A stretch of DNA of 48,444 bases from positions 1 through 48,444 of IMG/VR virus record IMGVR_UViG_3300010403_000011; one strand, written 5' to 3'. The translations under genes were made by a program, and so were the position numbers. Numbering within the stretch: position 1 is the stretch's first letter; each line of letters begins with the position of its first letter. Of the stretch, positions 30,937 through 37,376 are shown piece after piece. Below the pieces are notes generated by a model. The model ran no database searches. It was not told the origin of the DNA and was given only the letters and a program-made list of their open reading frames with translations. Source of the DNA: a virus.

Positions 30937-32952
30937 CTAAAATTTCTGTAATATATTTCCTTCAGCCATTTGTTTGGCGGGGCCCTGGGCTCCGAACATC
31001 TGGCCTCTCATCTGCTGGTTCACGTCCCCCACTCCTGGCATACCGTTAGGGTTCGGGGTTCCTTGGGCTCCTGGTTGGGCGGCCTGCATCTTCCCTCCGC
31101 CGAATCTATCTGATTCGTAGTCCGCTACCACCTCGTCGTTCACTACATCCCCAATGGATTCGCCGAATTTTTCCACAGTCCTGTAAAGCATTTTCTTCGG
31201 GTTTAAAAGATTAGTCTGGCCAAAGAGACGCATGAGGGTCATGACGTAATCTAAGTACAAAGCCCTCTCAGTTTCAGGAGAGTTCTCAATCTCAAAGTTT
31301 ATCTTGATATCAAAACGAATCTCCCTAAGAGACTTCGGGGTCACCTCTATAATTTCAACCTTCTCTTTCTTAAGAAGAGAGCGGAGATAAGATTCTTTCT
31401 TCAGTTCTTCGGGAGGGTTTGGACTATCCGTGATACGGATTTCGTGGTTCCCCATTCCACCGCCGAAGAGTCGGGTCTCTGTAAGAGAGATAATCTTTTT
31501 AAACTTACGTGCGCCGAGAATCTTCTCAGTCTTCATGCTGGTATAGAACTGAATCATGTTCATTATCGTGAGCCACACCTTCTGTTCTAGAAGGTCCTGG
31601 TAGAACATGAAGTAGAGTCCAGAGGCCTCCTTCTTCTCCTGCGAGACCTGGGAATTCTCTGTCGCACTTCGTGGCTGTCGAGACATTGAAGTAGGTCCGA
31701 TACCCCCTGAACCTGTCTTCGTAATGATTCCCTGTAATGTATTTATAGCGTTCCAAGTCGAATTAGAAGTCGGGGAGACCGTTAACTCTTTGTACTGGGA
31801 GGGGTCAGCCTGTACCTGATAAATCCTACCTGCTTTGAATTCAAGTCCCATCTCTACGGAGGGGTCCGTAGTGATTATAGGGGCTGCCACTGAACGCTCT
31901 TCACGCTCTAACATGAGAGAGAACATACGGTTCAGGGCTTCCTGCGGGCTCTTCACCTTCTGAGCGAGAGGCATCCCGTAGAAGAAGTTGGCATCTATAG
32001 GTTCGTAAATAGTTTTAGAGAATGGTAACTTTTTGTGGTTCCACGGAAGGGGGGCGATTTCTTCTCCCTTCTTGGTCTTCATCGGATTGAGAAGAACCCC
32101 GTTCGCTATGATGGCGAACTGGTCCTTGGGGACGTTGTAATATCTAATCACTTCTACGAAGTCCGCACCCCGAATATCGTAGGAAAGAAAATCGGCGAAT
32201 ATTGAGGAGTCGGAGAACTGGGAACCAGGGATGACAAAAGACTCCTGGGAGTAACCTTTGAAGGCGTTTTTAAAGTCACTCCACTTCATGAGAACCCTGT
32301 GGATAAGTTCGTCCTGCTCCTGGATATCAGGCTCCCAAATCTTGGGGATGTACAGGTCTTCGAGGTTTACGGTGAGGTCCTCGATTTCACTGTCATCCAA
32401 TTTTTCTTCCTTGTACTGGGTCTCTCCGCTTGCAGGGTCATATTCTGTTATGGTCTTCACGGTTCTCTCCTTAGAATTGTACGCCGTGAAAACAACCACC
32501 GTCCCGTTTATTATGTTGTACAGGAACTGCCAGAAGTTCGCTATCTTCTTGTTCGAACCCCTTCTCCAATATTCGAACAAGTCCTTAAGAACAGTGGCCT
32601 TTATAATATCAAAACCCTCAACCCCATCGAAGGAGGGCTTCATCTTCATCCCCGCTATCTTCGCTAGGATGGCAATTATCTGGTTCCTTGTTTCAGGAAA
32701 GAAAAACTGCGGAGTATCTGTATCATAGTTTATAGGGAGGTAGCCCCAGAACTTCTTACGGGAATCATCTAAATAAGTCTGAAGGGTTGTATTGTTGAAC
32801 TGCTTATACGGTTGTTCCCTGAGAGACCGCCACTTAATGAACTTATCATACACGGAGTAAATAAACTCCATGGTCTCCTGCGGAGGTTTGTAGAACTCCT
32901 CTAAGAGGATTTTCTTTTTCTCCCCCTTCTCGTACTCATTTCCGTTCGCCAT
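30937..32952 (-). CDS. Portal protein
   Basis: 671 residues. Early part ends in a loop containing YDTDTPQFFFPETRNQIIAILAKIAG, mid-part has HRVLMKWSDF and YYNVPKDQFAIIANG, then FFYGMPLAQKVKSPQEALNRMFSLMLEREER, a helix-stem pattern shared by P22/T7-type portals. The C-terminal 70 residues are Gln/Gly/Met rich. The portal forms the dodecameric DNA channel. Starts in a TAATG overlap with the preceding gene. Confidence 0.85.
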   Translation of the reverse strand: MANGNEYEKGEKKKILLEEFYKPPQETMEFIYSVYDKFIKWRSLREQPYKQFNNTTLQTYLDDSRKKFWGYLPINYDTDTPQFFFPETRNQIIAILAKIAGMKMKPSFDGVEGFDIIKATVLKDLFEYWRRGSNKKIANFWQFLYNIINGTVVVFTAYNSKERTVKTITEYDPASGETQYKEEKLDDSEIEDLTVNLEDLYIPKIWEPDIQEQDELIHRVLMKWSDFKNAFKGYSQESFVIPGSQFSDSSIFADFLSYDIRGADFVEVIRYYNVPKDQFAIIANGVLLNPMKTKKGEEIAPLPWNHKKLPFSKTIYEPIDANFFYGMPLAQKVKSPQEALNRMFSLMLEREERSVAAPIITTDPSVEMGLEFKAGRIYQVQADPSQYKELTVSPTSNSTWNAINTLQGIITKTGSGGIGPTSMSRQPRSATENSQVSQEKKEASGLYFMFYQDLLEQKVWLTIMNMIQFYTSMKTEKILGARKFKKIISLTETRLFGGGMGNHEIRITDSPNPPEELKKESYLRSLLKKEKVEIIEVTPKSLREIRFDIKINFEIENSPETERALYLDYVMTLMRLFGQTNLLNPKKMLYRTVEKFGESIGDVVNDEVVADYESDRFGGGKMQAAQPGAQGTPNPNGMPGVGDVNQQMRGQMFGAQGPAKQMAEGNILQKF

Positions 32953-33317
32953 TATAATAGTTTTCCGGTTTTATTCTTATTGAAATTCTTCGCCGAGTTC
33001 CGTAGTTCCTTAAGGGGAATCATGTTTAACTTCAACATCCGAACGACTTTCTCCACCTGTTCCTTGTGATATTTTATAGAAACTTCCGAGGTGTTGAACT
33101 CATCGAGGAGAACCTTGTAGATTATAATTCTATTCCAGAACAGAACGAGAATATTCTTTCCGAACAGAACACCACCTATTCCAGGGTCCACATCCTGGCA
33201 GTCCTTAATAAAGTGACGAACCCAGACCCCGTCGTAATAGGTGTCCGGTTTCTTATCGGCCATCGCCTCCCTGCTTAACTGGAGTCTTGGAACCTCTTGT
33301 TTATTGGGATTGCTCAT
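32952..33317 (-). CDS. Hypothetical protein upstream of portal
   Basis: 121 residues. TYYDGVWVRHFIKDCQD... ILVLFWNRIIIYKVLLDEF is a hydrophobic core, followed by helices (KYHKEQVEKVVRML). It shares its last base with the portal start. A TGTTATAAT sequence lies immediately before its ATG. Function unknown. Confidence 0.6.
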   Translation of the reverse strand: MSNPNKQEVPRLQLSREAMADKKPDTYYDGVWVRHFIKDCQDVDPGIGGVLFGKNILVLFWNRIIIYKVLLDEFNTSEVSIKYHKEQVEKVVRMLKLNMIPLKELRNSAKNFNKNKTGKLL

Positions 33318-33318
33318 A

Positions 33319-33327
33319 ATTATAACA
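33319..33327 (-). promoter_or_regulatory. TGTTATAAT sequence touching a start codon
   Basis: Minus-strand TGTTATAAT only one base before the ATG at 33317. As a -10 box it would place the transcription start inside the gene, so this copy is ambiguous. The 49-nt gap also holds a one-mismatch copy of the 13-bp palindrome at 33355-33367. Confidence 0.35.
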
Positions 33328-33366
33328 CGTTATATATTTTTTTACTAACACTAATTTGCTCAGCAA

Positions 33367-34116
33367 CTAAGAGGACTCCCTGTTCTTTTGAATGTACTGA
33401 TTAAACGCTCCCAACTTTGCTGGGGCGTCTGAGCTGTTCAAGTTTATATTAACCAGAGCGACATTCGGATTCTTTTGCTGGAGCCTTGCCATATGTAACA
33501 TCGAATATAAATCTCTCACCGCTTTACTTTTATTTCCTAGTGTAGCTTTCTTAATATCATTCGGAGAGATGCTCTGCAATATAAGTTGAATCTTGTCCAG
33601 AGATATGCTCTGTATATCCCATAACATAGTCTCGAACTTGGCAAGTGGGACGGCTTTCTTTTCCGTAGTCTGGTCCAAGAGTCTAGGACGAACATTACCT
33701 TCAGGGTCTATAACAAGAACGAACTGATTAGAAACACTTTCATACCCACAGGTCTTTAAGGCCTTATAAATCGCTGTGGTGACGAAAGCAGGTCGAGACC
33801 TAAGGAAGTCCATAATAGTCTTGAAGTGCGATGTAATGGCCAAATAGGAGGCTTTAAACTCATTCTGCTGAAGACCGAACCAAGGGATGAAGTCTTTCAT
33901 GCAAAGGAGTTCACCGTTCGTAAAGTTCTCAGTAGCCAGAGCTCCTCGCCTCGCCTTCTTAGAAGCTTCGACAGTTAACCTTCTCCCTCCAAAGAAGTAT
34001 ATAAGACGAACAATCTGCTCTTCCGTCAAGGAGAAAGGATAAGATGTAGCATTTTTTAGAGAGCGTCTAAGCGAAGTTGAGTTCTCAACAATGATATCTG
34101 TTTCTCTAGTTGGCAT
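33367..34116 (-). CDS. Hypothetical protein, first gene of the late operon
   Basis: 249 residues, helical, with RRSLKNATSYPFSLTEEQIVRLIYFF and GELLCMKDFIPWFGLQQ. Position before the portal could suit a packaging factor but no helix-turn-helix or terminase signature is evident. A TGTTATAAT box lies 7 nt before the ATG. Confidence 0.55.
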   Translation of the reverse strand: MPTRETDIIVENSTSLRRSLKNATSYPFSLTEEQIVRLIYFFGGRRLTVEASKKARRGALATENFTNGELLCMKDFIPWFGLQQNEFKASYLAITSHFKTIMDFLRSRPAFVTTAIYKALKTCGYESVSNQFVLVIDPEGNVRPRLLDQTTEKKAVPLAKFETMLWDIQSISLDKIQLILQSISPNDIKKATLGNKSKAVRDLYSMLHMARLQQKNPNVALVNINLNSSDAPAKLGAFNQYIQKNRESS

Positions 34117-34590
34117 GTAAACAATTATAACACATCGTCAAGAAGCAGAACAGGGCGATAATGTCATATAGGATTTTGGGGGACTAGCATTATACCTGGC
34201 CCAGAACCCCAGAAGATGGTCGCCCCCCTGTTTGTGAGGACAAGTGTCGTCCATCCTATATTGTGCGACACATTTTAAGCTCAATTGCCATGGCATTGCC
34301 TCTCCCTGAGCGAATAGATAAGCTAATTTACAACGCCGATAGACTAGCTTGCATATGCTCTTCTTGTCTGCTCTTTCATGCGTATGCCTTTACGCCTATC
34401 ATCTTGGCCTTTCCTTGTCGCTTTCCTTGTCTGGCAATAGGGGTGAGAGTGGGAAGGCAGAAGCTCAGTCGCCTAGCGACAATACTTATAGCCTCGTACC
34501 CTTCCCCCCTCGCCTTTAGTTCTTTGCTGGGATTAAAGGTGAGGGTAGCTAGTCTCTATCCTCTTGGTTTAATTTAATAATCTTAAAGCT
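34117..34590. other. Divergent non-coding region with nested hairpins
   Basis: 474 bp between divergently read blocks. TGTTATAAT (34124-34132, minus) serves the late operon. On the plus side GGGAAGG (34451-34457) pairs with CCTTCCC (34500-34506) and encloses GTCGC-CTA-GCGAC (34468-34480). CTCGCCTTTA (34509-34518) pairs with TAAAGGTGAG (34534-34543), which competes with GAGGGTAG/CTATCCTC (34541-34563). The alternative pairings recall an attenuator. A plus-strand frame at 34263-34577 has no protein-like character. Confidence 0.55.
34124..34132 (-). promoter_or_regulatory. Extended -10-like box of the late operon
   Basis: Minus-strand TGTTATAAT, 7 nt before the ATG at 34116. This is the clearest candidate for the main late promoter because no minus-strand gene lies upstream for several kilobases. 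The predicted transcript would be leaderless or nearly so. Confidence 0.6.
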
Positions 34591-34917
34591 ATGGCTAAAG
34601 CTGTAGCAGGTTCGGTTAGGGAGGTTCTGGATTACTTTGCTGGGAGTAAGAAGGGCAGGTCAAACAAGTTTGTATCGTCGCAGGATACCTTGGATGGCCG
34701 GTTATACTTCTACACGAAAGAGGTTCACCCGTTCATAGTTCGTAAGGGTATTAGAGATGGGAAATTTCATATCGTGCAGCTTAGTGATTCAGGCAAGCCT
34801 TACTTTTACCGTTCTCTGCTTAAGTTAAGATTCGAGAAGGCTACGCTACCGCCTTGTACAGTGAATGGCTTGGCGTGTACTTCCGAGTTTGTTCAGCCTA
34901 AGCCTATTGAGAAATAG
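34591..34917 (+). CDS. Hypothetical early protein
   Basis: 108 residues, basic, with REVLDYFAGSKKGRSNKF and beta strands (GRLYFYTKEVHPFIVRKGIRDGKFHIVQL). First gene of the plus-strand block, preceded by a structured leader. Stop is followed 3 bases later by the next ATG. Function unknown. Confidence 0.6.
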   Translation: MAKAVAGSVREVLDYFAGSKKGRSNKFVSSQDTLDGRLYFYTKEVHPFIVRKGIRDGKFHIVQLSDSGKPYFYRSLLKLRFEKATLPPCTVNGLACTSEFVQPKPIEK

Positions 34918-34920
34918 TGT

Positions 34921-35043
34921 ATGACTAACTATCAATGGGCTAAGGCGAGGCGTGCCATTCTCTTAGAGCGTATAGAGCTCTGGGTGATGGTCCTGGGGAG
35001 CATAGTGATTGCGTTAGTTGTCGGTTTTCTATCGTGGGTATAG
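34921..35043 (+). CDS. 40-residue single-pass membrane peptide
   Basis: A basic N-terminus (AKARRAILLERIE) precedes one strong transmembrane helix (WVMVLGSIVIALVVGFLSWV). It follows the previous gene by three bases. Early phage membrane peptides often inhibit superinfection or host functions; that is only a suggestion. Confidence 0.5.
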   Translation: MTNYQWAKARRAILLERIELWVMVLGSIVIALVVGFLSWV

Positions 35044-35118
35044 TGGTGAGAGTGGGTTTAGGTTGATTGATTGCAGGGCGGTTGCTTAACTGCTCTGCGG
35101 TCAGCAGGCCTAGTCGAG

Positions 35119-35131
35119 TTTGCTGAGCAAA
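35119..35131. promoter_or_regulatory. 13-bp palindrome TTTGCTGAGCAAA, copy upstream of gene 35153
   Basis: Exact copy in the gap between two early genes, ending 21 nt before the ATG at 35153. This is the distance at which GGTCGA elements are found before other genes. Possible operator for a dimeric regulator. Confidence 0.6.
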
Positions 35132-35152
35132 TCATTATTAACTATTAAAGCT

Positions 35153-35374
35153 ATGACGAAAAAGTCTAAATCCTCAGTCTCCAAGACGCAGGTGCTTGCT
35201 ATCAGGGAAGCGATTCCTGCTCTGGCGAATATGCAGGACGCTCTGCGTATAGAGCGGTGTGAGTTAAAGCTCTGCAAGTCTTTTACGGAGTCTCAGGCGA
35301 GGAATATCGTGAAGTATCTTCGGGAAGCTCAGGGCGAGGTGTTACCAGTAGTGGCGGAGCCAGTGAAAGCCTAG
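35153..35374 (+). CDS. Hypothetical early protein
   Basis: 73 residues from the ATG at 35153 rather than an upstream in-frame TTG inside the palindrome. Basic start (TKKSKSSVSKT) then helix with LRIERCELKLCKSF. No family. Its stop lies inside the hairpin at 35369-35387. Confidence 0.55.
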   Translation: MTKKSKSSVSKTQVLAIREAIPALANMQDALRIERCELKLCKSFTESQARNIVKYLREAQGEVLPVVAEPVKA

Positions 35375-35387
35375 TCTTTTACTAGGC
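35369..35387 (+). terminator. Hairpin over a stop codon, weak terminator or attenuator
   Basis: GCCTAGT (35369-35375) pairs with ACTAGGC (35381-35387) around CTTTT. Only TTAGG follows, so termination would be weak. It separates gene 35153 from the GGTCGG element at 35396. Confidence 0.45.
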
Positions 35388-35392
35388 TTAGG

Positions 35393-35409
35393 AAAGGTCG
35401 GAATTAAGT
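35393..35409 (+). promoter_or_regulatory. AAAGGTCG-type element
   Basis: AAAGGTCGGAATTAAGT, with GGTCGG ending 17 nt before the ATG at 35419. Member of the motif family described in the findings. Confidence 0.5.
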
Positions 35410-35418
35410 TAAACACCT

Positions 35419-35598
35419 ATGAATCAAGCTTTGAAACTAGCGTGTGAGAGTAAGGAGTATCTTGAGTATAAGCATTTATACTTACGGATATTCGGAAATC
35501 TGGTGGGGTGTGCAGACTTCTTGGCTCAGGTCAAGCCTCAGAAGGCTCAGATAGAGCAGGCGGTTCAGCTTCTTAGGGTGTATCAGGCGAGTCTATGA
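35419..35598 (+). CDS. 59-residue hypothetical protein
   Basis: Helical: ALKLACESKEYLEYKHLYLRIFGN then KAQIEQAVQLLRVYQASL. Overlaps the next gene by ATGA. Preceded by an AAAGGTCG element at the usual distance, which supports it as a real gene. Confidence 0.55.
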   Translation: MNQALKLACESKEYLEYKHLYLRIFGNLVGCADFLAQVKPQKAQIEQAVQLLRVYQASL

Positions 35599-35747
35599 AA
35601 CCATCGGAATTAAAGAGTTCTTTTGAGTCTATGGACTTGAAAGACCAAATAGAGTGTCTTTGGGAGTATATCGCAAGCCAAGCTCAGAACTCAGATGTTA
35701 TGTTCTGGCATTGGTTCAGCGAGAATTACGAAGTTGTAGAATCTTAG
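35595..35747 (+). CDS. 50-residue hypothetical protein
   Basis: Acidic, with DLKDQIECLWEYIASQ and FWHWFSENYEVVES. Translation linked to the gene before it. No family recognised. Confidence 0.5.
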   Translation: MKPSELKSSFESMDLKDQIECLWEYIASQAQNSDVMFWHWFSENYEVVES

Positions 35748-35754
35748 CTACCTC

Positions 35755-35871
35755 TATTGCCCTTGAACGTGGTCTGCTGGTTTAAGCGGTCAACTCCTTC
35801 GGGTAGTTTCAAAGACTAGCTAGAAGAATCATCCCGTAATTCTAAGTAAGAGCGTTTAATCGAGGGCAATA
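35755..35871 (+). ncRNA. Structured non-coding element with long closing stem
   Basis: TATTGCCCT (35755-35763) pairs with AGGGCAATA (35863-35871), continued inside by TGAACG (35764-35769) with CGTTTA (35853-35858). An inner hairpin AGAAT/ATTCT lies near 35824-35842. No reading frame of note. The 117-nt span lies between two early genes. Could be a small RNA, a leader or a processing unit. Confidence 0.45.
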
Positions 35872-35890
35872 TGGACTAGTTAAAACGGTC

Positions 35891-35907
35891 TAGGTCGAAT
35901 ATAATAC
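35891..35907 (+). promoter_or_regulatory. AGGTCGA element followed by TATAAT
   Basis: TAGGTCGAATATAATAC: GGTCGA at 35893-35898 followed directly by a perfect TATAAT, 20 nt before the ATG at 35919. The best single example showing how the motif could form a promoter. Confidence 0.6.
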
Positions 35908-35918
35908 AATTAAAGATT

Positions 35919-36047
35919 ATGATTAAAAAACTGATGGGCTGGCTGTTTACTAAGAAAAAGGATTACTCTAAGTGCTCATGCGGACTTTGCAGGTTCATTC
36001 AGAGTAAGGCTAGGCAGGAGTGGGCTGGTCAGTGGGATAGGGTATAG
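35919..36047 (+). CDS. 42-residue Cys-rich peptide
   Basis: MIKKLMGWLFTKKKDYSK then CSCGLC, a close set of three Cys that could hold metal, and a basic/aromatic tail. The GGTCGA element at standard spacing supports it. Its stop abuts an exact copy of the 13-bp palindrome. Confidence 0.5.
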   Translation: MIKKLMGWLFTKKKDYSKCSCGLCRFIQSKARQEWAGQWDRV

Positions 36048-36060
36048 TTTGCTGAGCAAA
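36048..36060. promoter_or_regulatory. 13-bp palindrome TTTGCTGAGCAAA
   Basis: Exact copy starting directly after the stop codon of the 42-residue gene and opening a 196-nt non-coding stretch with four hairpins. Confidence 0.6.
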
Positions 36061-36256
36061 TAGGTTACCTCTTCAGTCCATTTGGTAGGTAACACAAGTG
36101 GATTGAATGGGATAACGTATCCCAGGTCGAAAAACTAAATAATCTTTCTACGTGTATCGGGTCTGAAGCTCCTTAGGAGCGAGTAGTTTAGAAACTACCT
36201 TACTGACGGAACGTTCAAGGAAAGACTTTAGAAATTATAAATAATAAACAAACCAC
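36061..36256 (+). other. Structured leader region before gene 36257
   Basis: Four hairpins follow one another: GTTACCT/AGGTAAC (about 36064-36093), GGGATA-ACG-TATCCC (about 36109-36123), GCTCC-TTA-GGAGC (about 36169-36182) and GTAGTT-TAGA-AACTAC (about 36185-36201). A GGTCGA lies at 36125-36130 between the second and third. No coding frame. Looks like a long regulatory 5' leader or a small RNA. Confidence 0.45.
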
Positions 36257-36457
36257 ATGAGATTTCTTACTCGTTTGTTGATGGGTGCTGACCACCGCCT
36301 TCTTTTGAAGCATGGTCACATCGCTCTCAACGGAAGCGAAGTGGAGTTGACTGCAAAAGGTGAAAGGCTCTTGCTCGGTATTCTGTTTGAACAGAATCAG
36401 GCGAAGTTAGTTGAGGTCGTAAAGGCTCAACTCGCAGAGCAGGCTCAGAACGCCTAG
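36257..36457 (+). CDS. 66-residue hypothetical protein
   Basis: MRFLTRLLMGADHRLLLKHGHI, then GSEVELTAKGERLLLGILFEQNQAKLVEVV. Winged-helix-like pattern is possible. Preceded by AATAATAAACAAACC, the A-rich leader common in this phage, and followed by a strong terminator, so it ends a transcription unit. Confidence 0.6.
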   Translation: MRFLTRLLMGADHRLLLKHGHIALNGSEVELTAKGERLLLGILFEQNQAKLVEVVKAQLAEQAQNA

Positions 36458-36471
36458 TTCCACGTAGCATT

Positions 36472-36505
36472 GGGCGTGTGAGTTCGCTTGCACGCCCTTT
36501 TGCTT
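36472..36505 (+). terminator. Rho-independent terminator with TTCG loop
   Basis: GGGCGTG (36472-36478) pairs with CACGCCC (36491-36497); the stem continues with wobble pairs to a TTCG tetraloop and is followed by TTTTGCTTT. The best intrinsic terminator in the window. Confidence 0.85.
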
Positions 36506-36577
36506 TCCAATTGTCGGTTTTGAGTTCTGGATATACTGGTATGTAGACGATTGGCAGGGTCTACAAGTCAGCAAACA

Positions 36578-36596
36578 AAGGTCGAATAATATAAAC
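36578..36596 (+). promoter_or_regulatory. AAAGGTCGA-ATAATATAAAC element
   Basis: Follows the terminator. GGTCGA ends 20 nt before the ATG at 36606. The preceding AGCAAAC matches the right half of the 13-bp palindrome, so operator and promoter elements may abut. Confidence 0.6.
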
Positions 36597-36605
36597 AAAT
36601 CTGTT

Positions 36606-37328
36606 ATGAGAAAATTCAAAGTTGGAGATATCGTGAAGCTCAAACGGGGAGATGAGTATGAGTGTGGTACGACGAATGGACTTATAGATGATGGTCAGAT
36701 TGAAAGGGAGCAAGTCCGTTTTAAGATTACCAGCATACCTAGCGATGATAACCGTATCGAATACAATATCCTGAGTCCAAAAAACAAGGTATTAGACTGG
36801 TGCGATTGCGTAACGTTCTCTCAAATTGAGCTCGTAGCTGCTGACAAGAAAGAAGGCATAACAGAATCTAAGAAAAGAATCCGCATGGATACACCAATGA
36901 AGAAAGAGGAGGATAAAATCTCCTTTAAGTTGTACAGGAAGGGCGGTTCAACCTTCTTTGCGTTTCAAATCGCTCCGAAGATTGAGAAGGTCTACTCAGA
37001 CCAACCGCATGAGATAAAGGAGTCTACTTCGTGGACGGGTTTAAAGTTCTACTCGATTCCTAAGACCTTGCAGGACGCTGCTTACAAACGGATGTTGCAA
37101 GACTTCCGATTGTTCGATGACTACGGGCAGGGTTTGTATCGGGATGGAATGTTAAACATCGCTTGGATACGAACGGTGGGCGGAAGCGGAGAGATTAAGA
37201 TTACCGAACCGCTTTCTTTCGCTGAACTCAGCTCGTTAGTGCGTAATGCCACTCAGTTCTTGAAGGAGTACTATCAGGAACACTTCCGTGAATTTGTTTT
37301 GCACGGGAAGGTCTCGATTGAAGTGTAA
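36606..37328 (+). CDS. Protein with N-terminal KOW/SH3-like domain
   Basis: 240 residues. The first 80 resemble an SH3-type barrel (FKVGDIVKLKRGDEYECG... VRFKITSIPSDDNRIEYNIL). Residues 105-240 form a second alpha/beta domain (FKLYRKGGSTFFAFQIAP... TQFLKEYYQEHFREFVLHGKV). First gene of the amidotransferase operon. Could be an accessory or substrate protein; no family assigned. Confidence 0.55.
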   Translation: MRKFKVGDIVKLKRGDEYECGTTNGLIDDGQIEREQVRFKITSIPSDDNRIEYNILSPKNKVLDWCDCVTFSQIELVAADKKEGITESKKRIRMDTPMKKEEDKISFKLYRKGGSTFFAFQIAPKIEKVYSDQPHEIKESTSWTGLKFYSIPKTLQDAAYKRMLQDFRLFDDYGQGLYRDGMLNIAWIRTVGGSGEIKITEPLSFAELSSLVRNATQFLKEYYQEHFREFVLHGKVSIEV

Positions 37329-37329
37329 A

Positions 37330-37361
37330 TTTGCTGAGCAAACAAAGGTCGATAATATAAA
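37330..37361 (+). promoter_or_regulatory. Palindrome abutting an AAAGGTCGA element
   Basis: An exact TTTGCTGAGCAAA (37330-37342) is followed after two bases by AAAGGTCGATAATATAA; GGTCGA ends 24 nt before the ATG of the glutamine amidotransferase gene. This is the clearest operator-promoter arrangement in the window. Confidence 0.65.
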
Positions 37362-37376
37362 CCAATAAATAAATAG

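Noticed and set aside
34263-34577. 104-residue plus-strand frame in the divergent region
   Set aside because: Composition is not protein-like and the frame runs through strong nested hairpins; no GGTCGA or A-rich leader precedes it.
37330-37342. The 13-bp palindrome as an intrinsic terminator
   Set aside because: A six-pair stem with a single-base loop cannot form a hairpin, and no T tract follows.
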